DNA from: a virus
Reading direction: 5' to 3' (one strand)
Virus record (IMG/VR): IMGVR_UViG_3300034021_000300
Span: 30,186 to 94,185 of that record
DNA length: 64,000 bases
Part shown: positions 1 through 8,140 of the stretch, one piece after another
How the letters are laid out: each line of letters opens with the position of its first letter
How positions within the stretch are numbered: the stretch's first letter is position 1
The notes under the pieces: generated by a model
The model's input: only the letters and a program-made list of their open reading frames with translations
Told to the model about the DNA's origin: nothing
Database searches by the model: none
Made by a program: the position numbers and the translations under genes

Positions 1-80
1 TGATTGTTAGCTCTCAAAAAGAGATAAGAATAGTCATCAGGACTTATTCCTAAGTCTCTTACTTTATGTAATATGTCCAT
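1..80 (-). CDS. Hypothetical protein, N-terminal fragment (continues past window start)
   Basis: An ATG on the minus strand at 80 opens a frame that runs off the window edge with no stop: MDILHKVRDLGISPDDYSYL and a few more residues (26 complete codons). It lies two bases beyond the stop of the next upstream gene, the same packing as the rest of the early operon, so it is probably a real gene. Too little is visible to name it. Confidence 0.55.
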   Translation of the reverse strand, partial: MDILHKVRDLGISPDDYSYLFLRANN

Positions 81-82
81 AT

Positions 83-391
83 TTACTTACTTTTAAGATA
101 ACTTACAACACATTGCCATACAGCTAAGATAGGAGTTTCGTGTGTTGCTTCTGTTCCATTGGTTTGGTCGTCTAACATAGCAAAGCCGTATTTCCCATTA
201 CTGTTAGCTAAATATCCGTTTGCCCAAAAATAACAGTTGCTTGAACACTCAAATATTATCTTCAACACAACAGGCATTAGCCTATCCCAACTTTCGTGGT
301 ATTTTGGCAAAACTCCCCTGTGTTTTATTTCAGGATTTAATCCCTCGTATTGAAGGATTAATTTATTACCCTCAATTATTTGTTGTTCCAT
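83..391 (-). CDS. Conserved small phage protein (WD-LMPVV type family)
   Basis: A 102-residue soluble protein. The central YHESWDRLMPVVLKI segment and a C-terminal helix (AVWQCVVSYLK) resemble a small family I recall as common in Bacteroidota phages and mobile elements, with a SWDxLMPVVxKI core and a VxFIKW-type end; its function is unknown. I start it at the ATG at 391, which forms an ATGA overlap with the stop of the upstream gene, rather than the TTG just before it. Part of the early minus-strand operon. Confidence 0.7.
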   Translation of the reverse strand: MEQQIIEGNKLILQYEGLNPEIKHRGVLPKYHESWDRLMPVVLKIIFECSSNCYFWANGYLANSNGKYGFAMLDDQTNGTEATHETPILAVWQCVVSYLKSK

Positions 392-594
392 CAAAATAAA
401 TCTTTTTTCTTTTTAAATAAATCCTTGAAATAGAACTTACCTATATTATAACCTACATATACATTAGGTATCTTGTCGTATCTTTTCAGATATTTGACAT
501 AAATACCACCTTCATCTTTACCTATTTCGTATATCCAAAAGTGCCATTCTTTCCATAGCAAATATACAAAAATTGCTCCTACTATCCAAATCAT
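391..594 (-). CDS. Small membrane protein, unknown function
   Basis: A 67-residue protein with one N-terminal hydrophobic segment (about residues 2-14, IWIVGAIFVYLLW), then an aromatic and lysine-rich tail ending KDLFKKKKDLF, so probably N-anchored with a cytoplasmic tail. It overlaps the neighbours on both sides by 1-4 bases, which supports translation from the same message. No family recognised. Confidence 0.6.
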   Translation of the reverse strand: MIWIVGAIFVYLLWKEWHFWIYEIGKDEGGIYVKYLKRYDKIPNVYVGYNIGKFYFKDLFKKKKDLF

Positions 595-1016
595 ACTATC
601 AATTTATCTAATTCATCTAACAACTCTATTGACTTGGTTTCCAATGCTTTATTAGTAATAAATAAGTTTTCATAAGCTTCCCAAGAATGGTCAGCCAAAC
701 AATGAGATTTACCAATTAACCTCATTACTTCATTGTTACTTGAAACTTTATTTCCAAAAGCATTACCTGCTGGAAGTTGCATTTTAGCTGAAATACCTTT
801 CTTAACTAATAAAGCTCTGAATAACCAAACATATTGTTGTCTTATCTGTACTACCTCCCTCTTTCTTGTAGAAGATTTCAGAGTATCTATAGAAACATTA
901 TTCTTGGCACAAACGAACCTTAATACAGTACTTGCATTAATGTGGCCTGTCTTTGCACCATAAGTAAAAGAACTTCTATATACATCATTTAACCCTACAA
1001 ATATCTCATACTTCAT
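591..1016 (-). CDS. Solitary DnaA domain IV-like DNA-binding protein
   Basis: The 141-residue protein resembles the C-terminal DNA-binding domain of DnaA (Trp-repressor-like HTH). It has a VLRFVCAKNNVSIDTLKSSTRKREVVQIRQ-like stretch (about residues 32-60), matching the DnaA pattern of a helix followed by SxSRKRxIVxARQ, and later EVMRLIGKSHCLADHSWEAYENL (about 95-117), which sits where DnaA has the DHSTVxHA signature. The AAA+ ATPase domain is absent. Stand-alone proteins of this kind occur in Bacteroidota phages; a role in recognising DnaA-box-like sites, in replication or regulation, is inference. Confidence 0.6.
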   Translation of the reverse strand: MKYEIFVGLNDVYRSSFTYGAKTGHINASTVLRFVCAKNNVSIDTLKSSTRKREVVQIRQQYVWLFRALLVKKGISAKMQLPAGNAFGNKVSSNNEVMRLIGKSHCLADHSWEAYENLFITNKALETKSIELLDELDKLIV

Positions 1017-1213
1017 AATCTATTATAAATTAATCTTAAATCTTCTTCATCTTCTTCTACTGTAGGCTCTAACACCTGTTGTAGTTGTTCTTTTGTAACT
1101 TCTTTATTAAATACTGTCCTGAAATACAAAACCAGAGACTCCACATTATTAGTAATCTCTGGTTTACGTAAACTTGCTAAACTATGTAATGCTAAGATTT
1201 CTTCTCTTTGCAT
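1013..1213 (-). CDS. Hypothetical acidic small protein
   Basis: A 66-residue, mostly helical protein starting MQREEILALH and ending with an acidic stretch (VEEDEEDLRL). I chose the ATG at 1213; a TTG 24 bases further upstream would extend it into the preceding gene. It overlaps the downstream DnaA-like gene by 4 bases. No family recognised. Confidence 0.55.
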   Translation of the reverse strand: MQREEILALHSLASLRKPEITNNVESLVLYFRTVFNKEVTKEQLQQVLEPTVEEDEEDLRLIYNRL

Positions 1214-1665
1214 ATTTCTATTAATTTTACTAAACAAGCTAAACGGGCTTCTTCGTAAGTATCAAAACAATCATCCCAATTTTTCTTAAGTTTACCTTCG
1301 TAAATGTACCAAACAACAGTACTAGAAGGTGTCATTTTAGGCATAATTACAGAATAAAGACTTTTATTTCTTAACCACTCTTCTGCTTGTTGCCAAAGTG
1401 GTGCAGCAGTAAAAGGATTATCTAAAAAGAATTTTAACAACATAGGATTATGTGCAGCCTGAAAATTTGCAGGATTGTTCAAATCACTATTATAAATCCA
1501 CTCTTTAGTATCTTCTATATAAGGAAGATTATCTGCATATTCACTTCTAGGGAAGTCAAAAGGATTTCTTAGTCTTCCTTCATTATCATAAGTAGTAAAA
1601 CAAGGTTCGTTAAAACCCAATTCCTTTAAAGCTACTGCTTGTTCGTAAGGCAAAAATTCATTCAT
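1192..1665 (-). CDS. Conserved Bacteroidota phage protein (FLPYEQAVALKELGF family)
   Basis: A 157-residue protein. The opening FLPYEQAVALKELGFNEPC, the central PLWQQAEEWLRNK, the aromatic strand near VWYIYEGK, and the closing FDTYEEARLACLVKLIE together match a small protein family I recall as very common in Bacteroidetes phages and prophages. Its function is not known. The start ATG at 1665 is clear and it sits in line with the other early genes. Confidence 0.75.
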   Translation of the reverse strand: MNEFLPYEQAVALKELGFNEPCFTTYDNEGRLRNPFDFPRSEYADNLPYIEDTKEWIYNSDLNNPANFQAAHNPMLLKFFLDNPFTAAPLWQQAEEWLRNKSLYSVIMPKMTPSSTVVWYIYEGKLKKNWDDCFDTYEEARLACLVKLIEICKEKKS

Positions 1666-1676
1666 ATTATTAGTTT

Positions 1677-1919
1677 TTAAAATTCATACTCAGGTTTCCA
1701 CGTATAAGAATGTAACTTATAATCTCTACCAAACTTACTTGGCATATCCTTACTTATAAATACAGGCTCTTTCAATTCTTCAGGAGGATAAGTAGATACA
1801 CCTTTCTCACCTACTACATTAACTTGTAAAGTAGTATTGTTTTTAATAGCATCTTCTACATCATAACTACGAATATCTATACAACCTCTAAATATCTTTT
1901 TTACTGTTAATGTTTTCAT
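1677..1919 (-). CDS. Hypothetical protein
   Basis: An 80-residue protein with no recognised family. I take the ATG at 1919 (MKTLTVKKIFRGCIDI), one base after the upstream stop, instead of a GTG at 1928 that would overlap. Predicted mainly beta (alternating hydrophobic residues with VNVVGEKGV); no membrane segment. Confidence 0.55.
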   Translation of the reverse strand: MKTLTVKKIFRGCIDIRSYDVEDAIKNNTTLQVNVVGEKGVSTYPPEELKEPVFISKDMPSKFGRDYKLHSYTWKPEYEF

Positions 1920-1920
1920 A

Positions 1921-2223
1921 TTATTCACTTAACCATTTAAATAATTCTTTGTATGTATCAAATTCGTATACTTTAACTTCTGAGTTAACTAAGGAAGTTA
2001 CTAATTCAGAAAGAGATTCAGTAGTTTCTGCGTAGTAACCATTACCCTCTGTAACCCCATCTGTACATAAAACCATATAATCTCCTGACTCAAATTCACT
2101 TCTGGTTATGAACCCCCTATCTCCAGCAGTATCAAGAACCCCATAATATTTAATTGGAGAGACTTTTGAAGCTTCTATTGTTTTTAGTTTAGTTTTTACT
2201 GTTATTACTTCTTTCATATCCAT
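1921..2223 (-). CDS. Hypothetical protein
   Basis: A 100-residue soluble protein, beginning MDMKEVITVKTKLKTIEASK, with no motif I recognise. It overlaps the helicase gene upstream by 10 bases and probably shares its message. The C-terminal half (SLSELVTSLVNSEVKVYEFD) looks like a helix-strand unit. Confidence 0.55.
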   Translation of the reverse strand: MDMKEVITVKTKLKTIEASKVSPIKYYGVLDTAGDRGFITRSEFESGDYMVLCTDGVTEGNGYYAETTESLSELVTSLVNSEVKVYEFDTYKELFKWLSE

Positions 2224-3242
2224 TTTATTTTATGTTTAGGTATTTGTGCTAAAGCTGACTCACACCACACTGAATCTTGAGTATCTTTAGCTACTGTAAT
2301 GTAAATCTGAGCTTTCTTATCTCCTTCAAGATTACAAGTCCTTAGTATTTTCTGTACTTGCAGCTCTTCATTAGATTGTATTTGATGTATTACAGCATGT
2401 TTTAGTCCTACTCCTGTAAAACCCATACTCAACATCCCTATACAACTTAGTTTATTTACTTTCTTTTTTTGAAACAACTCTAAACTATCTTCTTTAGATT
2501 TACTATGATAAGAATGTTTACAGAGTTTATCAGCTACTTCAGTTAGTGTAGTAAATACTAATACTCTCTTTAAAGGCTTTATAAGGCTCTGTGCTGCTTT
2601 TAATTTACTTTCTAATCTATAGATATACTGAGCTCTTTTTAATGCAGCATTGTTCTTTACATGCACATATTTAGCATCAGAAAATGATAGCATTTTAAAG
2701 TATTCAAAAGTTTTAGTAAGTTTATTGTAAGCTGTTCTTTCTTCAGGAGTTAATGTAACTTCTTTTATGAATATTTCATAGTCACTTATAATGTTGTGGT
2801 CTATGGCTTGCTCTATACTATAATCATACTTAACAGTTAGCCCTAGTTCTTGCCTTATTTTCTGTTTATTCTTATTACCCAAAGTACCTGTTGCACCAAC
2901 AATTCTCTTTGGTTTTCTACTTTTAATGACTTTATACTGATTATCTGAAATCTGATGGCACTCATCTATTATGAGTAAATCTAAATCCATTGGAAGCTCT
3001 TCTGAAGACCTTATATTAAGTAATGTAGGAGTAAATCCTAAATCCCATTTAAGTATTTCAGCTCTCCAGGAATCTAAGATAGAATTAAAAGGAGCTACAA
3101 CAGCTATCTTTTTATCTTCTTTACCTCGTATAGAATCTATTAAAAGCTTTGTCTTTCCTACTCTACAAGCTACTACTATCAAACAATTATAATTATTATC
3201 TTTAATAGCCTGAACAGCTTCTGCTTGAATTTTATTCCTCAT
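2214..3242 (-). CDS. Superfamily 2 helicase/translocase (DEAD/DEAH type)
   Basis: A 342-residue ATP-dependent nucleic-acid motor. Visible motifs in order: Walker A ACRVGKTK (about residues 25-32), Walker B/motif II IIDECHQI (91-98), motif III GATGT (116-120), the start of the second RecA-like domain RVLVFTTLTEVADKL (226-240), motif V-like GFTGVGL (274-280) and motif VI-like QVQKILRTCN (295-304). The final arginine finger region reads ILRTCN rather than the usual QRxGRxxR. This is short for the superfamily, with no accessory domain. Position just upstream of the polymerase suggests a replication or recombination role. SNF2-like helicases are known in crAss-like phages, but the specific subfamily cannot be fixed here. 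Confidence 0.85.
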   Translation of the reverse strand: MRNKIQAEAVQAIKDNNYNCLIVVACRVGKTKLLIDSIRGKEDKKIAVVAPFNSILDSWRAEILKWDLGFTPTLLNIRSSEELPMDLDLLIIDECHQISDNQYKVIKSRKPKRIVGATGTLGNKNKQKIRQELGLTVKYDYSIEQAIDHNIISDYEIFIKEVTLTPEERTAYNKLTKTFEYFKMLSFSDAKYVHVKNNAALKRAQYIYRLESKLKAAQSLIKPLKRVLVFTTLTEVADKLCKHSYHSKSKEDSLELFQKKKVNKLSCIGMLSMGFTGVGLKHAVIHQIQSNEELQVQKILRTCNLEGDKKAQIYITVAKDTQDSVWCESALAQIPKHKIKWI

Positions 3243-3738
3243 TTCCTAAACTACAGTGTTTTGCTTTGTTTTGTAATACTTTTCTAGTTCCTTTAATAAA
3301 GTCTTCTTTTAATTTACCTTGAAATAGATTACCACAAACTTCAGTAATTACCTCAAGTATAGGTGTAATAGCTTTAGTATCAGCAATTCTAGCTCTAACA
3401 ACTACTTCCCAATCTTTAGGGATACTACCATGATTAGTATAAGATACTCTTGGTATTTTTAGACCTCGTTTAATACTTACACTAGGTGTAGTATAAACAT
3501 CTATTTCATTATCATACCAATCTATTTCATTAAAATGTACTCCTAACCATAATAGTTTCTTAGTTCTAATACTCTTCCAAGCAGTACTTACTTCTTTTAC
3601 AAGTACTTCTTCATTAACATATAAAGGGCTCTTACGTTCAGCACCATAAAAGTCTGAATACATCTCTACAACTAATTCTTCATTTTCTATTCGTGTAATA
3701 GAAATAAACAGACTATCTTCTTTAAATAGATTCTTCAT
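3232..3738 (-). CDS. Hypothetical protein of the replication operon
   Basis: A 168-residue protein, mixed alpha/beta by eye, with no recognised domain. It lies between the helicase and the polymerase, overlapping the helicase start by 11 bases and the upstream small gene by 17, so it is probably co-translated with them. Calling it a replication accessory factor would be inference from position only. Confidence 0.6.
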   Translation of the reverse strand: MKNLFKEDSLFISITRIENEELVVEMYSDFYGAERKSPLYVNEEVLVKEVSTAWKSIRTKKLLWLGVHFNEIDWYDNEIDVYTTPSVSIKRGLKIPRVSYTNHGSIPKDWEVVVRARIADTKAITPILEVITEVCGNLFQGKLKEDFIKGTRKVLQNKAKHCSLGNEE

Positions 3739-3904
3739 CTTCTTTTATCTTTTCTTTTTTATATTCATACCTACTACACTCAAGCCAATTGTCTGTTATA
3801 TTTTCTTTTCCATTCAAGGTTTTATATAATCTAACAGTTGGGCAAGGATTAGGTTTTTCTTTGATTATTTCACAAAGAGGTTGATTGTCTTTTATTGTAC
3901 TCAT
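3722..3904 (-). CDS. Hypothetical small protein
   Basis: A 60-residue protein with three cysteines (positions 11, 21 and 43) and a charged Lys/Glu-rich end (YKKEKIKEDEESI). It sits 6 bases beyond the polymerase stop. No family recognised; the cysteine spacing does not form a convincing zinc ribbon. Confidence 0.5.
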   Translation of the reverse strand: MSTIKDNQPLCEIIKEKPNPCPTVRLYKTLNGKENITDNWLECSRYEYKKEKIKEDEESI

Positions 3905-3910
3905 GTTTAG

Positions 3911-5875
3911 TTATTTACACCAAAATACAGAAAGTTCAGGTGTTGCAGTTAATTTTACTCTTTTACAAAATACATCAGCAGCCCTATTCATAGATTCTTC
4001 TACTACTTTAGACATTTGCTCTGCTAATTCTAAAGGAACTTCTAAAACATTCTCATCATGTACTGTATTAACAAATTTAACAGTATTAAAAAGATTGTTC
4101 TTTTCTATATACTCAAATATATACACACAACTTAACTTAGTAATAGTAGCTCCTAGTCCCTGTACAGGATAATTCAAAGACTTTCTTTCAAAGTCTCCTT
4201 TTAGCCTAAAGTACTTTTTAACTTTTTCTACTTTATCTGCTGTTTTGTTTGCCCTGTATTGCTCCCAAAATTCCCTTGTTAGTTGTTGTTTTATCTGAGA
4301 ATACTCTTCATATTGAGCTGTAGGAAAATAATACTTTAATCCTGTTTCTTGTGATATTAAGATATAGCCCCTATCAATAGATTCTTTCTTTACTCTATCA
4401 AAGTAAGCTCTTAATCCAGGAAATGCTTTAAAGTAAGAATCATATATTTTATCCCCATCTTCTTTAGGTATATTAAGGTTTTCTGCTATAGTTATACCTG
4501 TACCCCCGTAATTAATGGCAAATCCCGCAGATTTAGCAAATTGTCTTTTCTTCTTATGTTTTTCCTTTACCTCGTCTAAAGTTAATCCCTCTAATTCAGG
4601 ATACATCTTTGAAGCCACGAAAGAATGCATATCAGCCAGCCCTTCATCATAGAACTTAAGAATATTAGCATCTAAACATTTATTAGCTAAAATAATTTGC
4701 TCTTGTCCACTATAGTCACTTATAATTAATGTATTACCTTTTTCAGCAATGAAACAACTTCTAGTAAATGGGTCACTTGGTATGTTTTGTAAATTAATAT
4801 ATTCTGCTCCATTATCTTTATTTTTACCTCCTGAAGATAATCTACCTGTATCCATTATCTGGTTAAAGTTAGTATGTATCCTACCAGTTGCTTTGTTTAT
4901 GTGTTTCAGAACAGTTTCACCATAAGTACTTATAAGTTTAGCAGCTTTACTATATTCTCTGTACAAAGGTATTATAGGGTGATTTAATTTAGCTACCACT
5001 CCATCTTCAACAGACTTTTTACTTACTCCTTGGTCTACAATAGTTACATTCATTCCAAGATGCTCAAAAAGCTCTATTACTTGTTTAGAAGAAGCCCAAT
5101 TAATTCTTGTATTTACATTTTCATCAAACAAACTTAATTGGTTATCTATAAACTTAGTAATATTATTCTGTATTAAAAAAGTATTTAAAGCTTCTACACA
5201 TTTATTATAATGCTCTTTATCCTTTTTACACTTCTCTAGCCATTTATCAGAATCTAGTTTTATACCAGAATACTCAATATAAGCCAAAACTTTGACAAAT
5301 AGATTTTGAAGGTAACAGTCTATATATTCTTTCTTTTCGTATAATTGTTCTATTTGTTTATCTCTGATAATACCAAGGTATTTACAGTCCATAGCACAAT
5401 ACTTAATTACCCTAGCTGTTAGACCTTCTCTATGTATTAGACCCCTTTGAGATTTATCAATATCATTTGTATGTGCGTATTTCTCACCTAAAGCGCCTAA
5501 ATTCTTTTTAGCAAACTTATCCCCAAGAGTAATTACCCTTTCCGCCAAATAGGTATCATAAACTATTTTAGGATATATGCCATGATAATATAAAAATCTT
5601 AAGTCAAACTTTAAGTTCTGTCCTAAAATTAGTTTACTTTCTATAAGTTCTTTAAATAACTCTGGCTTATAATACTCTACATCTATTACAAATTGATTGT
5701 CAAAATCCCCTAATTGAAGTGTCAACAACCTTTTAGTAAAGGGGTCAAAGCCCATAGTCTCTGTATCTAAGAAGATTTCATGCTTATCTTTAAAATAGCT
5801 GAATACATCTTCTATTTTACACACTTTATAATCTTCATTAGAAAACAATTCTTCATTTCCTAATAAGTATATCAT
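3911..5875 (-). CDS. DNA polymerase, family A (3'-5' exonuclease plus polymerase)
   Basis: A 654-residue replicative polymerase. The exonuclease domain keeps all metal ligands: Exo I FLDTETMG (D37, E39), Exo II QNLKFDLRF (D91) and Exo III YCAMDCKYLG (Y159, D163). Polymerase motif A is DYSGQEQI (D387), motif B RQFAKSAGFAINYGG (R444, K448, F452, Y456, G457), motif C HDE (606-608), and PVQGLGA lies before motif C. No 5'-nuclease domain is present, as is usual for phage family A polymerases. I start at the ATG at 5875, which makes an ATGA overlap with the upstream membrane gene; a longer frame back to 5956 would begin inside that gene. Family A polymerases are known in several crAss-like lineages. 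Confidence 0.96.
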   Translation of the reverse strand: MIYLLGNEELFSNEDYKVCKIEDVFSYFKDKHEIFLDTETMGFDPFTKRLLTLQLGDFDNQFVIDVEYYKPELFKELIESKLILGQNLKFDLRFLYYHGIYPKIVYDTYLAERVITLGDKFAKKNLGALGEKYAHTNDIDKSQRGLIHREGLTARVIKYCAMDCKYLGIIRDKQIEQLYEKKEYIDCYLQNLFVKVLAYIEYSGIKLDSDKWLEKCKKDKEHYNKCVEALNTFLIQNNITKFIDNQLSLFDENVNTRINWASSKQVIELFEHLGMNVTIVDQGVSKKSVEDGVVAKLNHPIIPLYREYSKAAKLISTYGETVLKHINKATGRIHTNFNQIMDTGRLSSGGKNKDNGAEYINLQNIPSDPFTRSCFIAEKGNTLIISDYSGQEQIILANKCLDANILKFYDEGLADMHSFVASKMYPELEGLTLDEVKEKHKKKRQFAKSAGFAINYGGTGITIAENLNIPKEDGDKIYDSYFKAFPGLRAYFDRVKKESIDRGYILISQETGLKYYFPTAQYEEYSQIKQQLTREFWEQYRANKTADKVEKVKKYFRLKGDFERKSLNYPVQGLGATITKLSCVYIFEYIEKNNLFNTVKFVNTVHDENVLEVPLELAEQMSKVVEESMNRAADVFCKRVKLTATPELSVFWCK

Positions 5876-6072
5876 ACACTTCCATTTATTATATAAGGTA
5901 TAGCAGCAGCAAGAAAAGTCCCTAAAATGACTACTATTATAGCCCCTGCTGACCAAGATAATATAGCATCATCAGTAGCAAACCAAGACCGCATTACAAA
6001 CCTACCTATCCAATAAGGTACAAATATAATAGCAGCTATACTGACTATTACAATTATCGTTCTTTCTATCAT
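5872..6072 (-). CDS. Small two-segment membrane protein
   Basis: A 66-residue protein with two hydrophobic segments (about residues 5-23, IIVIVSIAAIIFVPYWIG, and 42-60, IIVVILGTFLAAAIPYI) separated by a short polar turn. The start at 6072 gives an ATGA overlap with the upstream gene; four extra codons are possible. Small proteins with a VPYWIGRF-type motif recur in Bacteroidota phages, from memory. Function unknown. Confidence 0.6.
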   Translation of the reverse strand: MIERTIIVIVSIAAIIFVPYWIGRFVMRSWFATDDAILSWSAGAIIVVILGTFLAAAIPYIINGSV

Positions 6073-6338
6073 AACTTTAAACATTTATTACAGTAATACT
6101 TTTCTCCTTCTTCTAATGGTTCCCCATTAAACCTTTTACTACACCATTCGCATTGTAAAGGCTTTAATTTGATTCCAAGATGTTCTTCAGTATTCTTATC
6201 CCAATTAGCCAATAAAGTCTTTCTAAGCTCTTGTATTTGCCTTACAATAGATAATTCAGAAGGAGTAAAGCTAGACATATTAAATGTTAATCCAGATACT
6301 CTAGCTTTAGACCAATTTCTTTCTCTTGCTTTATTCAT
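6069..6338 (-). CDS. C-terminal zinc-ribbon protein
   Basis: An 89-residue protein. The C-terminal third holds CEWCSKRF followed 13 residues later by CNKC, a CxxC-CxxC zinc ribbon of the kind seen in DksA/TraR-like and many phage proteins. The N-terminal half is basic and helical (MNKARERNWSKARVSG). DNA or RNA polymerase binding is possible, but nothing here decides it. Confidence 0.65.
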   Translation of the reverse strand: MNKARERNWSKARVSGLTFNMSSFTPSELSIVRQIQELRKTLLANWDKNTEEHLGIKLKPLQCEWCSKRFNGEPLEEGEKYYCNKCLKL

Positions 6339-6514
6339 TATAAATCATCGTTTAACCTATCTATTGACCTTTGAAATAGATTATAGACAGTACCTGCATT
6401 ATAAACATGTTTTAATTTATCTTTAACAAGTTTTCTTAAACTTTCCATAGTATGGTCATGTGCTATTAATTCCTTAACAGCGTTAAGTATTTCTTCTGTT
6501 GTTTCTTCTATCAT
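6338..6514 (-). CDS. Hypothetical small helical protein
   Basis: A 58-residue protein starting MIEETTEEILNAVKELIAHD. The ATG at 6514 overlaps the stop of a 27-residue upstream reading frame by ATGA, which supports this start over one 57 bases upstream. No family recognised. Confidence 0.55.
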   Translation of the reverse strand: MIEETTEEILNAVKELIAHDHTMESLRKLVKDKLKHVYNAGTVYNLFQRSIDRLNDDL

Positions 6515-6594
6515 TTTTCTTCTTTTAAGATTATAAATATTGTAGGCAATACTACAAATATAAATATACAAGCACCTAGTAGTAGTATTTGCAT
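6511..6594 (-). CDS. 27-residue hydrophobic micro-protein
   Basis: An ATG at 6594 opens a 27-codon frame, MQILLLGACIFIFVVLPTIF plus IILKEEK, which is one membrane helix with a positively and negatively charged C-terminus. Its TGA overlaps the next gene's ATG (ATGA), the same coupling used by other genes here, and it fills an otherwise empty 80-base gap. It is small enough to be chance, but the coupling and clean hydrophobicity favour a real membrane micro-protein. Confidence 0.45.
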   Translation of the reverse strand: MQILLLGACIFIFVVLPTIFIILKEEK

Positions 6595-6596
6595 TG

Positions 6597-6797
6597 TTAT
6601 TCTAATGGTTTAAAACTAACTTCTATTATAGCATACAATGTTCTGTATATTACAATAACAGGTAGGCAAATTAGGTATATAATTATAGGAAATATGTATG
6701 TAGGTTTTATTTTTTCGCCCCTATTAGCTAATGGTCTTATACACCATGCGTATATTATAAATACAAGTGCAGTTAATATTATTTTTGTTGGTGTCAT
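6597..6797 (-). CDS. Small two-segment membrane protein
   Basis: A 66-residue protein with two hydrophobic stretches (about residues 5-20, KIILTALVFIIYAWCI, and 35-55, FPIIIYLICLPVIVIYRTLYA) and a basic loop between them (RPLANRGEKIK). It belongs to a run of small membrane proteins at 5.9-6.8 kb. Function unknown. Confidence 0.55.
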   Translation of the reverse strand: MTPTKIILTALVFIIYAWCIRPLANRGEKIKPTYIFPIIIYLICLPVIVIYRTLYAIIEVSFKPLE

Positions 6798-6824
6798 ATC
6801 CTTATTTGTTAAAGTTGGTTAAAA

Positions 6825-6971
6825 TTATATGTTTATTTCTAAAAATGTAAGGTCTGCCCTAATGCTTGCATCCGTTTTGTAGGGCAGTTTCCATCCGTCA
6901 AACACTATACAGGTATTCCACCAACTTATCGGGGCAAAACATATAAATCTTATGTAAAATCTTGGTTTCAT
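6825..6971 (-). CDS. Hypothetical small protein
   Basis: A 48-residue protein from the ATG at 6971 (MKPRFYIRFICFAPISWWNT). A longer frame back to 7040 would overlap the upstream gene heavily. Rich in aromatic residues; no family recognised. It belongs to a local block (about 6.83-8.63 kb) with visibly higher G+C than its surroundings. Confidence 0.45.
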   Translation of the reverse strand: MKPRFYIRFICFAPISWWNTCIVFDGWKLPYKTDASIRADLTFLEINI

Positions 6972-6972
6972 C

Positions 6973-7227
6973 TTATTTGCTGTTAAAGTTGGTTTCGTAG
7001 TATTGTTCAAAATCTTGAATAACATAGTTGTGTCTTTCATACGTTACACCATTGGCAAATCCGTTTTCCCTTGCTTTTTTCATCTGCTCACGCTCTTTGG
7101 GGAGTTTGGCTTGTGCCTTTACAATTGAGTGCAAAAAGCCCGATGCTATATTTGGGCTATCTTGTTCTTGTGCTTTTTGCATTTCTATTTGCAATTCAGC
7201 TATCAATTCCTGTAACGCTGTTTCCAT
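6973..7227 (-). CDS. Hypothetical helical protein
   Basis: An 84-residue, almost wholly helical protein: METALQELIAELQIEMQKAQ leads into a basic amphipathic stretch KLPKEREQMKKAREN. Similar short proteins with an ELIxELExxxxxA opening and a C-terminal YYxxTF end occur in many Bacteroidota phages, from memory. Function unknown. Confidence 0.6.
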   Translation of the reverse strand: METALQELIAELQIEMQKAQEQDSPNIASGFLHSIVKAQAKLPKEREQMKKARENGFANGVTYERHNYVIQDFEQYYETNFNSK

Positions 7228-7243
7228 GTTGTTTATGCTTTGT

Positions 7244-8140
7244 TTAAAACCTGTTAGTACTTAGGTATTGCTTGATGGCTTCGGCTGCTTTTTGGGCTTC
7301 TTGTTCTGTTTTAAAGCAGTTGCCAGCTAATATTCTTGGTCTGTCTAAATCGTGGTGAGTATAAATTGTTTTCCTAACCTTAAACCAATCATTTATATAG
7401 TAATAATCCTCAAGTAATTTTGGTTGCCACCTCTGCTCTGTTTCAATTGGTGCTAACTCTGCCCATTTGCCGTTATACCATATACATTGGCTTACTTTAT
7501 TTGGTTTATCTTTAGTATATAAAGCATTGTTTTCTTTTGAGTACTCATAATCGCCATCCGTTATGCCTATCTCTTTATTAGATACAGCGTTTTTAAACTT
7601 CGTACCAACAGGATATTTCTTCTCTGCTATGACTACTAAGTGGGCTTGTATTTCTTCGGTCGTGGGTTGGTAAACATAGATAGTGCCTATTGTTATAAGC
7701 CCTCCATATGGCGATTGATTATCTACTCTTAAATCACCATTTTTTAATATTTCAATAACCAAACCACAATTTCCAATTTCATCTTTTACCCACTCCCCAA
7801 CTTTAGGTTTCCATTCTTTGCCCTGTTCTTGGGCTAAAAATTCAGCGTGAGTAGCAGGTTTAAAAAATGGTTGATGTTTTATTAAATGTGCATAGTCATC
7901 TTTAAATCCCGTGTTGTCTATGATGATACCATTAACTACTTGGTATATTTTCCCTGCTGTATATAGTTCGCCTTGCCAAGAAGTACACCTCACATAATAA
8001 CCCTCTGTTGTATCAATAGGCTGATAGGGGGTAAATTCTTTTTTACAATTTGTAATAATGGGAAGAATTGTTGAAAGGTTTTTTAAATAAGCCTCAATAG
8101 CCTCTATTCGCTTTAAGTCCTGTTCTGTTAAGTTAGTCAT
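7244..8140 (-). CDS. Modular phage protein with YPVGTKF and WKPKVGEWV segments
   Basis: A 298-residue soluble protein built of short beta-rich modules. It has an EWKPKVGEWVKDE segment (about residues 109-121), a KKYPVGTKFKNA segment (175-186) that leads to CIWYNGKWAEL (221-231), and a C-terminal strand-helix unit with EQEAQKAAEAIK. The same YPxGTKF-to-NGKWAE module occurs in the 541-residue protein at 10576-12201, so the two are partial paralogues. Such proteins are frequent in Bacteroidota phages; function unknown. The KVGEWV unit may be a small SH3/KOW-like barrel (inference). Confidence 0.6.
   Translation of the reverse strand: MTNLTEQDLKRIEAIEAYLKNLSTILPIITNCKKEFTPYQPIDTTEGYYVRCTSWQGELYTAGKIYQVVNGIIIDNTGFKDDYAHLIKHQPFFKPATHAEFLAQEQGKEWKPKVGEWVKDEIGNCGLVIEILKNGDLRVDNQSPYGGLITIGTIYVYQPTTEEIQAHLVVIAEKKYPVGTKFKNAVSNKEIGITDGDYEYSKENNALYTKDKPNKVSQCIWYNGKWAELAPIETEQRWQPKLLEDYYYINDWFKVRKTIYTHHDLDRPRILAGNCFKTEQEAQKAAEAIKQYLSTNRF

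Noticed and set aside
3885-4172. Plus-strand frame overlapping the polymerase end
   Set aside because: It is antisense to the conserved polymerase motif C region, has no promoter or start context and no recognisable sequence.
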